64,000 nucleotides of DNA from Bradyrhizobium sp. G127 (GTDB lineage: Bacteria > Pseudomonadota > Alphaproteobacteria > Rhizobiales > Xanthobacteraceae). The notes under the pieces are model-generated. The model made no database searches and had not been told where the DNA came from. It saw only the letters and a list, made by a program, of their open reading frames with translations. The stretch lies in the NCBI RefSeq assembly GCF_021502575.1, contig NZ_JAKFGN010000002.1, forward strand, positions 310,001-374,000. The letters are read 5' to 3'. Positions 20,791-29,789 of this stretch are shown here, in pieces. The first letter of the stretch is position 1, and each line of letters starts with the position of its first letter. Made by a program: the position numbers and the translations under genes.

Positions 20791-22014
20791 CTAGGATGCC
20801 TTTAAGGCAATTTGAGGCAAGAGGGTGGCCGCTATTTTTCGCGCGTTATAGTCAACAGCGAGCGCGTCGTCCGCGGAACTCAAAGGCGCCAGATTTCCAC
20901 CGCGAACGAACGCATTCATGGTGGCTTCGACCAGTCGCGCAATGGCACCGAACCTGATCTTCTGCGCGATGAAGGCCGCGACCGCGATCTCGTTGGCCGC
21001 GTTATAGACAGTCGTTGCGCCGTCGCCGGTCCGCAGCGCGTCGTATGCGAGTTTCAGTCCCGGGAACCGGTCGTAATCAGGAGCCTCGAACGTCAGTTGG
21101 CCAATTTTGGCGAGATCGAGCTTGGCCGCAGGGCCGACAATGCGATCCGGCCATCCGAGGCAATGCGCAATCGGCGTGCGCATGTCGGGCGATCCCAACT
21201 GCGCCATCACCGAGCGGTCGGTAAACTCGACCATACCGTGAACGATGGACTGCGGATGCACCAGCACGTCGATTTCGTCCGGCGACAGCGCAAACAGATA
21301 CGAGGCTTCGATCACTTCGAGGCCCTTGTTCATCATCGATGCGGAATCAATGGTGATCTTCTGCCCCATGCTCCAGTTCGGATGCTTCAGCGCCTGCGCC
21401 AGTGTCGCCTGTTCGATGTCGGCCGCAGCCCAGGTGCGGAACGGTCCGCCCGATGCGGTGATGATGACGCGGGTCAGTTCCTCGCGGTTGCCGGATCCCA
21501 GCGCCTGGAACAGCGCATTGTGCTCGGAATCCGCCGGCAGGATGCAGGCCCCGGCCTTCGCGGCGCGCTGCATGAAGAAATCGCCGGCACAAACCAGGCA
21601 TTCCTTGTTCGCCAGCGCGATGGTGGTGCCGCGATCAACCGCCGCAAGCGCAGGCTTCAATCCCGCCGCGCCGCTCACCGCCGCCATCAGCCAGTCCGCC
21701 GGCCGCTCGGCGGCTTCGATGATGGCGCTTTCACCGGCGCCGCAGGCAATGCCGGTACCCGCCAGCGCCGAGCGCAACTCACCGAGCAGCGACGCATCGG
21801 CCACGGCTGCGAACCGCGCGTTAAATTCCTTGGCGAGTTTCGCAAGTCCCGCGACATTGGTATTGGCGGTCAACGACTCGACGCGATAGCGCTCCGGCGA
21901 GGCTCGCAGCAGATCCATCGTGCTGTCGCCGATTGATCCGGTCGCGCCGAGAACGCTGATGCCGCGCACGGCGGTCGCCGAAGCCTTGTTGTTACGCAAC
22001 GGAACTGCACTCAT
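20791..22014 (-). CDS. dxr: 1-deoxy-D-xylulose 5-phosphate reductoisomerase
   Basis: Dxr converts DXP to MEP with NADPH, the first committed step of non-mevalonate isoprenoid synthesis, which feeds the undecaprenyl carrier made by the neighbouring uppS. The Rossmann motif GATGSIG is at residues 23-29. The metal and substrate region shows [14 protein letters not shown] and the [12 protein letters not shown] segment. ATG 22014 gives 407 residues; the extension above it overlaps cdsA. It lies 4 bases from cdsA. Confidence 0.96.
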   Translation of the reverse strand: MSAVPLRNNKASATAVRGISVLGATGSIGDSTMDLLRASPERYRVESLTANTNVAGLAKLAKEFNARFAAVADASLLGELRSALAGTGIACGAGESAIIEAAERPADWLMAAVSGAAGLKPALAAVDRGTTIALANKECLVCAGDFFMQRAAKAGACILPADSEHNALFQALGSGNREELTRVIITASGGPFRTWAAADIEQATLAQALKHPNWSMGQKITIDSASMMNKGLEVIEASYLFALSPDEIDVLVHPQSIVHGMVEFTDRSVMAQLGSPDMRTPIAHCLGWPDRIVGPAAKLDLAKIGQLTFEAPDYDRFPGLKLAYDALRTGDGATTVYNAANEIAVAAFIAQKIRFGAIARLVEATMNAFVRGGNLAPLSSADDALAVDYNARKIAATLLPQIALKAS

Positions 22015-22018
22015 CGTA

Positions 22019-22876
22019 TCACCAAACCATGAAACCGCGGCCGACGCCATCAAGGCCGCCACGCAGGAACCCGATAAACGCGGCGAAGACAATCGCCGCA
22101 ACGAAACCGTCGAGCCTATCCATCAGTCCGCCGTGGCCGGGAATGATGTGGCTCGAATCCTTGACGCCGAACTGGCGCTTGATCGCAGACTCGAACAGAT
22201 CGCCGAGTTGCGACACCACCGACAACATCGTGCCGAGCAGCAACAGCGGCAGCATTCTGCCATAACCGAGCAGAGCGAACGCCGCCGCGACCGCAAGACT
22301 GAGCACCAGTCCGCCGATCGCGCCGGCCCATGTCTTTTTCGGGCTGACGCGCGGCCAGAGTTTCGGTCCGCCGATGCCGCGACCCGCAAAGTAGCCACCG
22401 ATGTCGGTCACCCAGACGACCAGCAGCACGAACATCAGCGCGAGAAACCCCGCCTCCGCATCGAGCCGGACGAGAATGGAAGCAATGACGGCCGCTGCCG
22501 CATAGACCATCCCACCCGCAACCCACAATCGCTGCTTTGAGGCGAAGATCGCAACGACTGCTGTTCCCGCGACGAGAATTGCAACGGCAACATCTGTTCG
22601 CCCGGCCACCATCGGCAGTCCGGCAATCACCAGCGCCGACACACCCGCGGCCACGAGGAAGCGATTGCGCGAGGCGCCGACGATCATCAGCCATTCGGCG
22701 TAAAGCAGCGCGCCCGCCGCCGTCACGAGACAGATCCATGGCCAACCGCCAATCCACGCGATGCCAATGGTCAGCGGCGCCAGCACCATCGCCGCCACAA
22801 CGCGCAGGAAAAGATTGCTCGCGCCGGCGCCGGTTTCGGGAGTCTGTGGGGAGGTCTCCGGCGGCACGCCGCTCAC
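22019..22876 (-). CDS. cdsA: Phosphatidate cytidylyltransferase
   Basis: CdsA makes CDP-diacylglycerol for all phospholipids, in the inner membrane. The 285-residue protein has about eight hydrophobic helices and the family signature near the C-terminus, [11 protein letters not shown] followed by [15 protein letters not shown]. The GTG start at 22876 overlaps the uppS stop (GTGA), indicating translational coupling. Downstream dxr starts 4 bases later. Confidence 0.95.
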   Translation of the reverse strand: MSGVPPETSPQTPETGAGASNLFLRVVAAMVLAPLTIGIAWIGGWPWICLVTAAGALLYAEWLMIVGASRNRFLVAAGVSALVIAGLPMVAGRTDVAVAILVAGTAVVAIFASKQRLWVAGGMVYAAAAVIASILVRLDAEAGFLALMFVLLVVWVTDIGGYFAGRGIGGPKLWPRVSPKKTWAGAIGGLVLSLAVAAAFALLGYGRMLPLLLLGTMLSVVSQLGDLFESAIKRQFGVKDSSHIIPGHGGLMDRLDGFVAAIVFAAFIGFLRGGLDGVGRGFMVW

Positions 22877-23631
22877 GACGCGTTTTTCGCGACCAGACCG
22901 CCGAAGCGGCGTTCGCGGGTCGCGTATTCGGCAATCGCGCTTTCAAGCGCGGCCTTGTCGAAGTCCGGCCAATGGATCGGAACGAACACCAGTTCGCTAT
23001 AGGCGGCTTGCCACATCAGGAAGTTCGACAGGCGCTGCTCGCCGCTGGTGCGGATAATGAGATCGGGGTCCGGAATGTCCGGTGCGTCAAGATACTGGCC
23101 CAGCGTTTCGGGCGTGATGGTGGCGGGATCGCGCTTGCCCTCGGCGACTTCGCGCGCGAGCCGCTGGGCCGCGTTGGCGATTTCCTGCCGCGAACCGTAG
23201 TTGAATGCGACGACGAGCGTGAGCCGCGTGTTGTTCCGCGTCAGTTCCTCGGCTTCGGTCAGCAATGCGCAGATGTCGGATTCCAGGCCCCCGCGCTCGC
23301 CAATCACGCGGACCCGCACGCCATCGGCATGCAGCGAGGCAAGATCGTTGCGGATGAAACGCCGCAGCAGCCCAAACAGATCGCCGATCTCGCTGGCAGG
23401 GCGTGACCAGTTCTCCGAACTGAAGGAGAAGATCGTGAGATAGGAAATTCCGAGTTCATGCGACGCGCGGACCACCTTGCGCAGCGCCTCGACGCCACGG
23501 CGATGACCTTCCGCGCGCGGCAGTCCCCTCGCCGCCGCCCAGCGTCCATTGCCGTCCATGATGATCGCGACATGCCGAGGCGCGTCGGCACGATCCGAGA
23601 CCTCAGGCTTTGGCATGGCGCCGTTCGACAT
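22873..23631 (-). CDS. uppS: Undecaprenyl diphosphate synthase (cis-prenyltransferase)
   Basis: UppS condenses eight isopentenyl units onto farnesyl diphosphate to give the C55 carrier for peptidoglycan and O-antigen. The signature is [10 protein letters not shown] with catalytic Asp26. [14 protein letters not shown] and the C-terminal [20 protein letters not shown] region are present. The length of 252 residues is standard. It lies 11 bases after frr and overlaps cdsA. Confidence 0.96.
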   Translation of the reverse strand: MSNGAMPKPEVSDRADAPRHVAIIMDGNGRWAAARGLPRAEGHRRGVEALRKVVRASHELGISYLTIFSFSSENWSRPASEIGDLFGLLRRFIRNDLASLHADGVRVRVIGERGGLESDICALLTEAEELTRNNTRLTLVVAFNYGSRQEIANAAQRLAREVAEGKRDPATITPETLGQYLDAPDIPDPDLIIRTSGEQRLSNFLMWQAAYSELVFVPIHWPDFDKAALESAIAEYATRERRFGGLVAKNAS

Positions 23632-23642
23632 CGCGTGTTCTC

Positions 23643-24206
23643 TTAAACGGTGAGAATTTCTTTTTCCTTGGTCGCAAGCAGCTTGTCGACGTCGGCAATC
23701 GCCGCGTCCGTGGCCTTCTGCACATCACCCGAAAGACGCTTCTCGTCGTCCTCCGAAAGCTGGTGATCCTTCTCGGCTTTTTTCAGAACATCGAGTCCGT
23801 CGCGGCGAACATGGCGGACCGCGACGCGCGCGGCTTCGGCGTATTTGTGCGCCACCTTCACCAGTTCCTTGCGGCGCTCCTCGTTGAGTTCGGGAATCCG
23901 CAGGCGGATGACCTGGCCTTCGGTCGCCGGGCTGAGGCCGAGGTTGGAATTGACGATCGCGGTTTCGACCGCCTTCACCATCGATTTGTCCCAGACCTGC
24001 ACCGACAGCAGGCGCGGCTCGGGCACGCTCACGGTGGCGACCTGGTTGAGCGGCATATGGCTGCCATAGGCTTCGACCTGCACCGGTTCGACCATCGAGA
24101 TCGCAGCACGGCCGGTGCGCAATCCGCCCAGTTCGTGCTTGAGCGCGTTGATCGCCCCTTCCATCCGGCGCTTGAGGTCGTTGATGTCGAAATTCCCGGC
24201 GGCCAT
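23643..24206 (-). CDS. frr: Ribosome recycling factor
   Basis: RRF splits post-termination ribosomes together with EF-G. The 187-residue sequence has the expected three-helix bundle and small beta domain. Diagnostic segments are [33 protein letters not shown] and [34 protein letters not shown] sequence, with GGAG at the usual ribosome-binding distance, precedes the ATG. pyrH lies 105 bases upstream, as in most bacteria. Confidence 0.96.
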   Translation of the reverse strand: MAAGNFDINDLKRRMEGAINALKHELGGLRTGRAAISMVEPVQVEAYGSHMPLNQVATVSVPEPRLLSVQVWDKSMVKAVETAIVNSNLGLSPATEGQVIRLRIPELNEERRKELVKVAHKYAEAARVAVRHVRRDGLDVLKKAEKDHQLSEDDEKRLSGDVQKATDAAIADVDKLLATKEKEILTV

Positions 24207-24311
24207 GTGATGCTACTCCTTCAGGTCCGATGCGGCCCGAAGCATCAGGCGCATCTTTATCTTATTGTTTCGGCGCGATTTTTTCAATTTCGCCCGATGA
24301 AATCCGTGCTT

Positions 24312-25040
<729 letters not shown>

Positions 25041-25050
25041 TCTTTCGAAT

Positions 25051-25092
25051 TGAGCGCATTCCCGAGCAAAACGGCTTTGCTGAATGCGCTCA
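25051..25092. repeat. Palindromic intergenic repeat between tsf and pyrH
   Basis: TGAGCGCATTC (25051-25061) and GAATGCGCTCA (25082-25092) form an 11-bp inverted repeat. The intervening bases contain a second AGCAAA/TTTGCT stem around ACGGC, so the RNA would form a long bulged hairpin. Elements of this form are dispersed in bradyrhizobial intergenic DNA. Here it sits inside a co-transcribed series and could affect mRNA processing. Confidence 0.6.
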
Positions 25093-25121
25093 GAACCTCG
25101 ACCGGCGCGCGCAGATGCTCG

Positions 25122-26045
25122 TTACCCCTGCCCGGCAGCGGCGGCGACTTCAGCGGCGAAATCGGATTCCTGCTTCTCGATTCCCTCGCCCAGAGCATAG
25201 CGCACAAACCCGGTAACCTTGATAGGCGCCCCGACCTTGCCCTCAGCTTCCTTCACGGCCTGCGCCACGCTCTTGGCGTTGTCGTGAATGAAGGCCTGCT
25301 CCAGCAGGGTAACTTCCTTGTAGTAGGTCTTGAGGCCCGATTCGACGATCTTGGCGATCATCGCGTCCGGCTTGCCCTGCTGACGGTACTTGTCGGCCAT
25401 GACGTCCTTCTCGCGGCGCACGACCTCGGGATCGAGGCTTGCGGCATCGAGCGCCTGCGGATTGGCGGCGGCGACATGCATGGCGATCTGGCGGCCGAGG
25501 GTCGCGAGTTCATCCTTCGCACCAGTCGATTCCAGCGCGACGAGCACACCCATCTTGCCGAGGCCGTCGAACACCGCGTTATGAATGTAGCTTGCGATGA
25601 CACCGTCGCTCACGGACAGGTCCGCCGCACGGCGCAACGTCATGTTCTCGCCGATGGTGGCGATCGCGTCGGCGATGGCTCGCTCGACAGTGATGTCGCC
25701 GACTTTGGCGGCCTTGATCTTCTCGATATCGGTGCCGGTCTTCAGAGCGACCTGGCCGACCATCTTGACCAGGCCCTGGAACTGTTCGTTGCGCGCAACG
25801 AAATCGGTCTCGGAGTTGACCTCGACAACGACACCCTTGGTGCCCGCGGTGATCGCTGCGATCAGACCTTCAGCCGCAACGCGGCCGGCCTTCTTGGCGG
25901 CCTTCGAGAGACCCTTCTTGCGCAGCCAGTCGATGGCGGCTTCCATGTCGCCGCTGGTTTCGTTGAGCGCCTGCTTGCAATCCATCATGCCTACGCCGGT
26001 CTTCTCGCGCAGATCCTTGACCATTGCTGCTGTGATCGTTGCCAT
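25122..26045 (-). CDS. tsf: Elongation factor Ts
   Basis: EF-Ts exchanges GDP for GTP on EF-Tu. The N-terminal UBA-like helix shows [18 protein letters not shown], and the core carries [19 protein letters not shown]. The 307-residue length from ATG 26045 is normal. It follows rpsB after 131 bases that contain a stable hairpin, which may set the S2 to EF-Ts ratio. Confidence 0.97.
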   Translation of the reverse strand: MATITAAMVKDLREKTGVGMMDCKQALNETSGDMEAAIDWLRKKGLSKAAKKAGRVAAEGLIAAITAGTKGVVVEVNSETDFVARNEQFQGLVKMVGQVALKTGTDIEKIKAAKVGDITVERAIADAIATIGENMTLRRAADLSVSDGVIASYIHNAVFDGLGKMGVLVALESTGAKDELATLGRQIAMHVAAANPQALDAASLDPEVVRREKDVMADKYRQQGKPDAMIAKIVESGLKTYYKEVTLLEQAFIHDNAKSVAQAVKEAEGKVGAPIKVTGFVRYALGEGIEKQESDFAAEVAAAAGQG

Positions 26046-26137
26046 TGTGGAATGTCCTTTGCCTCTGCGGGCCGCGCGGCGCAGCGTATGCTGACAAGCC
26101 GGGTTCGACGCGCAGGATTTTAGTTAGCCGGAGAATG

Positions 26138-26162
26138 TCGCGGCCGGATGAACCGGCCGCGA
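26138..26162 (-). other. GC-rich hairpin between rpsB and tsf
   Basis: TCGCGGCCGG (26138-26147), a five-base loop and CCGGCCGCGA (26153-26162) form a perfect 10-bp stem. No T-run follows on the minus strand. An mRNA-stabilising or partial termination element is more likely than a strong terminator. Confidence 0.5.
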
Positions 26163-26176
26163 GAAAGGGGCGAGGC

Positions 26177-27175
26177 TTATTCCGCTTCCGCGGTCAGCGC
26201 CTTCGACTGGGCAACCCAGCCATCGGCACGCGCCGGAAGACCGACTTCTTCGCCGATCTTGTGGGCGGTATCGTGATCGAGTTCGGCGATCTGCCAGAAG
26301 TGGAAGACGCCGAGGTCATTCAGCTTCTTCTCGATCGTGCCGGACACGCCGCTGAGCTTCTTGAGGTCGTCGGCAACGCCGCGCGGGCCAGCGAGCCCCT
26401 GGAAGCCTTCCGACTTTGCAGGCGCAACCGCCGCCTCCGGAATCGGGCTCGCCATCGCGCCGATATCAACGCCCGCACCACCCTGCGCGCGCGAAATGCC
26501 GTCGATCACCGCACGGGCGACGAGATCGCAATACAGCGAGATCGCACGGCCGGCGTCGTCGTTGCCGGGCACCACGTAGGAAATGCCCTTCGGGTCGGAA
26601 TTGGTATCGACGATCGCAGCCACCGGAATATTCAGGCGGTTGGCTTCCTGGATCGCGATGTCTTCCTTGTTGGTGTCGATCACGAAGATCAGGTCAGGCA
26701 AGCCGCCCATGTCCTTGATGCCGCCAAGCGAACGGTCGAGCTTGTCGCGCTCGCGCGTCAGCGTAAGGCGCTCTTTCTTCGTGTACTGATTGCCTTCACC
26801 CGAGCCGAGCATCTCGTCGAGCTGGCGCAGACGCTTGATCGAACCGGATACAGTCTTCCAGTTGGTCAGCGTGCCGCCGAGCCAGCGCGAATTGACGAAG
26901 TACTGCGCGGAGCGCTTCGCGGCTTCAGCCACGCCGTCCTGTGCCTGACGCTTGGTGCCGACGAACAGCACGCGGCCGCCCTTGGCGACGGTGTCGCTGA
27001 CAGCCTGCAACGCGCGATGAAGCAGCGGCACGGTCTGCGCGAGGTCGATGATGTGAATGTTGTTGCGGGCACCGAAGATGTAATCCGCCATCTTCGGATT
27101 CCATCGATGAGACTGGTGACCAAAGTGAACGCCAGCTTCCAAAAGCTGACGCATCGAGAATTCGGGTAGCGCCAT
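26177..27175 (-). CDS. rpsB: 30S ribosomal protein S2 with a C-terminal extension
   Basis: S2 binds the 30S head-body junction and recruits S1. The core (residues 1-230) shows [19 protein letters not shown], the [12 protein letters not shown] region and VDTNSDP. The 332-residue length exceeds the roughly 240 of E. coli S2. The extra C-terminal part has an Ala/Pro linker followed by [20 protein letters not shown], which looks like the helix-hairpin-helix-type domain found at the ends of some alphaproteobacterial ribosomal proteins. ATG 27175 is chosen by the family start [15 protein letters not shown], with CCGGAG upstream. Confidence 0.96.
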   Translation of the reverse strand: MALPEFSMRQLLEAGVHFGHQSHRWNPKMADYIFGARNNIHIIDLAQTVPLLHRALQAVSDTVAKGGRVLFVGTKRQAQDGVAEAAKRSAQYFVNSRWLGGTLTNWKTVSGSIKRLRQLDEMLGSGEGNQYTKKERLTLTRERDKLDRSLGGIKDMGGLPDLIFVIDTNKEDIAIQEANRLNIPVAAIVDTNSDPKGISYVVPGNDDAGRAISLYCDLVARAVIDGISRAQGGAGVDIGAMASPIPEAAVAPAKSEGFQGLAGPRGVADDLKKLSGVSGTIEKKLNDLGVFHFWQIAELDHDTAHKIGEEVGLPARADGWVAQSKALTAEAE

Positions 27176-27285
27176 AGTTCTATTCTCCGGTTGGTTCCTC
27201 CGGAAGCGTGTGAGCAATACGAGCCTTATGGCCCGGTTGCCACCGGACGGCCTTTGAGAGCCATGCTTCCGTGTGAGATGCGCGG

Positions 27286-27314
27286 CTTATACCCACGCGA
27301 CCGTGGTTAAGCAA
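27286..27314 (-). promoter_or_regulatory. Sigma-70-type promoter of the rpsB-tsf series
   Basis: On the minus strand, TTGCTT (27314-27309), a 17-base spacer and TATAAG (27291-27286) give a good promoter just after the terminator of the upstream gene. The transcript would have a leader of about 100 bases before rpsB, containing complementary GGAAGC and GCTTCC segments that could fold. Confidence 0.6.
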
Positions 27315-27342
27315 GCAAATCCGGCCGATTTTACGGCCGGAT
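27311..27342 (-). terminator. Rho-independent terminator of the caspase-fold gene
   Basis: On the minus strand, ATCCGGCCG, a TAAAAT loop and CGGCCGGAT (27342-27319) are followed by TTGCTTGCTT. It insulates rpsB from the upstream caspase-fold gene. Confidence 0.75.
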
Positions 27343-27381
27343 GCTGCCGATCCCGGTGCGGAGCGCTCGCTGCGCGATCCC

Positions 27382-29679
27382 CTAGCCCGGCGGTGGTCTT
27401 GCGGGCCTTGCGGCCGGTGCGGGCCGGGGCGCCGGGGCTGCGCGCGGCGGCGGCGGAGCCGGACGCGGGGCCATTTGCGGCCTCGGCGCCATTTGCGGAC
27501 GCGGAGCCATTTGCGGCTGAGGCCGTGGGGCCATTTGAGACCTCGGAGCCATCTGAGGCCGTGGAGCCATGGCCGGCCGCTGGAATTGCGGCTGTGGCCG
27601 CGGCGCCATCTGCGGACGCGGAGCAGCCGCAGGGCGCTGGAACTGAGGCCGCTGGACCTGTGGACGGGGAGCCATCTGGGGCCGTGGCGCGGCCGTCGGC
27701 CTCTGGAACTGCGGCCGGGACTGGGCGGCAGGCCGTTCCGGACGGCCGGGCCTTGCCGCCGGTCCAGACGGTGCAGCGGTCTCCGGCTGCGCCGATGGCC
27801 GCGCAAGGCCGGGTCTGCCGCCGGGACTCCGGTCGAATCGTCCGGGGCGGCTATCCTGACCGGGCTGCGGGCCGGACACACTGGGTGCCGGCAAGGCATT
27901 GAGCAGCGGACGACCGCCCGGACGAGCCGCCGAACCGATTCCCGGCGTCTGTCCCGGCAGCAGGTTAGGCGCAGGAAGATTGCCTGGCCGTGAGATACCC
28001 TGCTGTGTCTGGCCCGGTCCGGGGCGGCTACGACCGGCAGCGCCGGGCAGCACACCCGCAGGCGCTGCTACACGGCCTTGCCGGATCAGATTGCCCCTGC
28101 GTTCAGCCGATGGCGGCAAGCCCGGAGCGAAAGCGGGACGGACCGTCGCTGCACTATCCAACCTGCCGGCCCGGCCGGGCCGGAATTGACCGCCAGGAGC
28201 AGTACGAGCATCGGCAGACGGCGGACGCCGGTTGATGATGGTGTTGATGACGTCCCTGTTGTGGATGTTCGTGAACAGGAAACGGTTCCTCGGCGGACGC
28301 ACGTAGATCGGCGGCCGGATAAAGACCGGGATCGGAATGAATACCGGCTGCGGCAGATAATAGACGTCGTCGTAATACATCGGCGGATCAAGCACGATGA
28401 AATCGTCCGGCGGCGGCGGCAGGAAGAAGATCGGCGGCGGCGGTGGCGGCGCGAATGCGAACACCGGATCGTCGAACATCAGGTACGGCCGATCGACATA
28501 CTCATATTCGTAGTCCAGCGGCGGCGGCACGTCGTAGGCATATTCGTCGAACGCCGGCGGCGGCTCGAGCGCAGCCGCGATGTTGGCAAGACGGCGGCGC
28601 GCGTCTGCGGCATGCGGTCCCTTCGGATAACGCTTCAGATACGACCAGTAGGATTGCTGCGTGTTGGCGCGGTAGGTCTGCCGCCAGGTGATCGCCTCGC
28701 GGCGCGCGGCGACGATCGCCCTCACCCGCTTCGCCATCGGATCGTCCGGATAAGCAGCGAGAAACGCTTCGTAGTCCGCAATCGTGTCACGCTCCAGCGC
28801 CGCAGTGTAAGCCTCCTGCGCGCTGAAATCGCGTATCGGCTTTGAGCGGGCGGTGGCATCCTGATTTGCCGCAACCGGCGGCGCATCGGGTGCGCGCTCG
28901 AAGAACACGAAGTCACCTTCGAGTTTCTGCGCATCCCACGGCACCTGCGCGCCCTTGGTGACATCGTTGACGCGAAGGCGCGTGCGGTTGAAAATTTCGG
29001 GAAGCGAAATGCCGCCCGTGCGGATCATCTCCGCCAGCGCCTGTGCATACGGTCCATAGTTGCCGGTCGGCGACGGGGCGATCGTGCCAGGCGCGGCGTT
29101 GAACGCGATCAGGCCTTTCGGCTCTGGCTCTATCAGCGCAAGACCGCCCGCGAGCGGCTGGCCGTCCTTCGCGAATGGGGGATTGTAGGCGGCATCGAGC
29201 ACGACGACATTGGCCTTCAACGGCAAAGCCGACAGTTGCCGGATGTAGTCGCCGATCCGCAGGCCTTCGACCGGAACGTCAGTGTCGCGCGCCATGGCCG
29301 CATCCACCGGCGCGAAATAGTTTTCGCCCGCAAGCTGCAAGCCATAGCCCGCGAGATAAACCACCGCGACGGTATCCGGTCCCGCCGTTTTGGCTTTCTG
29401 GATGAAATCGCGGAAGGTCTGGCGCAACGTTTCGCCATCAAGATCGCGTGCGCCGACCACATCGAATCCCGCCGCCTGCAATGTCTGCGCGATGAGACCG
29501 GCGTCGTTTGCGGCGGTCGCCAGGGGTGCTGCCGGATAGTTGCCGTTGCCGATCACCAGCGCGATGCGGTTCTGCTGGGCCTGCGGTTGCTGTGTTTGCG
29601 TCTGCGCGTGAAGCGGCGACATCGAGGCGGCGGCAAGCAATACCGCCGCGACATTCAGGAGTCTGGCAATTCCGCGCAT
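27382..29679 (-). CDS. Secreted caspase-fold (C14-like) protein lacking the catalytic dyad, Pro-rich C-terminus
   Basis: The first 25 residues are a signal peptide (ending PLHAQ). Residues 37-250 follow the bacterial caspase/metacaspase fold: RIALVIGNGNY at 38-48, and VVYLAGYGLQL where active members read AGHG (His replaced by Tyr112). VVVLDAAYNPPF stands where active members read DAC (Cys replaced by Ala164). A pseudo-protease is therefore likely. A Pro/Tyr-rich region (roughly residues 390-470, with PPPPPPIFF) and an Arg/Pro/Gln/Met repeat region complete the 765 residues, which suggests an extracytoplasmic scaffold. A perfect SOS box lies about 50 bases upstream. The function is unknown. 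Confidence 0.85.
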   Translation of the reverse strand: MRGIARLLNVAAVLLAAASMSPLHAQTQTQQPQAQQNRIALVIGNGNYPAAPLATAANDAGLIAQTLQAAGFDVVGARDLDGETLRQTFRDFIQKAKTAGPDTVAVVYLAGYGLQLAGENYFAPVDAAMARDTDVPVEGLRIGDYIRQLSALPLKANVVVLDAAYNPPFAKDGQPLAGGLALIEPEPKGLIAFNAAPGTIAPSPTGNYGPYAQALAEMIRTGGISLPEIFNRTRLRVNDVTKGAQVPWDAQKLEGDFVFFERAPDAPPVAANQDATARSKPIRDFSAQEAYTAALERDTIADYEAFLAAYPDDPMAKRVRAIVAARREAITWRQTYRANTQQSYWSYLKRYPKGPHAADARRRLANIAAALEPPPAFDEYAYDVPPPLDYEYEYVDRPYLMFDDPVFAFAPPPPPPIFFLPPPPDDFIVLDPPMYYDDVYYLPQPVFIPIPVFIRPPIYVRPPRNRFLFTNIHNRDVINTIINRRPPSADARTAPGGQFRPGRAGRLDSAATVRPAFAPGLPPSAERRGNLIRQGRVAAPAGVLPGAAGRSRPGPGQTQQGISRPGNLPAPNLLPGQTPGIGSAARPGGRPLLNALPAPSVSGPQPGQDSRPGRFDRSPGGRPGLARPSAQPETAAPSGPAARPGRPERPAAQSRPQFQRPTAAPRPQMAPRPQVQRPQFQRPAAAPRPQMAPRPQPQFQRPAMAPRPQMAPRSQMAPRPQPQMAPRPQMAPRPQMAPRPAPPPPRAAPAPRPAPAARPARPPPG
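27455..27722 (-). repeat. Degenerate in-frame repeats encoding PRPQMAP / FQRP units
   Basis: The end of the caspase-fold gene is built of imperfect short repeats; the GCCATNTG core recurs many times on the plus strand. They translate as variations of RPQMAPRPQ and QFQRPAAAP. Such tracts expand and contract by slippage, so the protein length probably varies between strains. Confidence 0.7.
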
Positions 29680-29729
29680 GAAACGTGTCCCCGTTCAGCC
29701 CATCACGCGCAGTCAATCCTGCGCCGCAT

Positions 29730-29744
29730 GAACATTGTTTGAAC
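29730..29744 (-). promoter_or_regulatory. SOS box upstream of the caspase-fold gene
   Basis: GAAC-ATTGTTT-GAAC (plus strand) is a perfect 15-bp direct-repeat LexA box with an AT-rich spacer. It lies between the dnaE stop and the caspase-fold start, about 50 bases from that start. One or two such 8-base matches are expected by chance in 64 kb, so the intergenic position is what gives it weight. Confidence 0.55.
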
Positions 29745-29789
29745 GAAAGGTAGTCGGAATAAGGCAGCAGGCATGCCTGCGTGCAAGCG

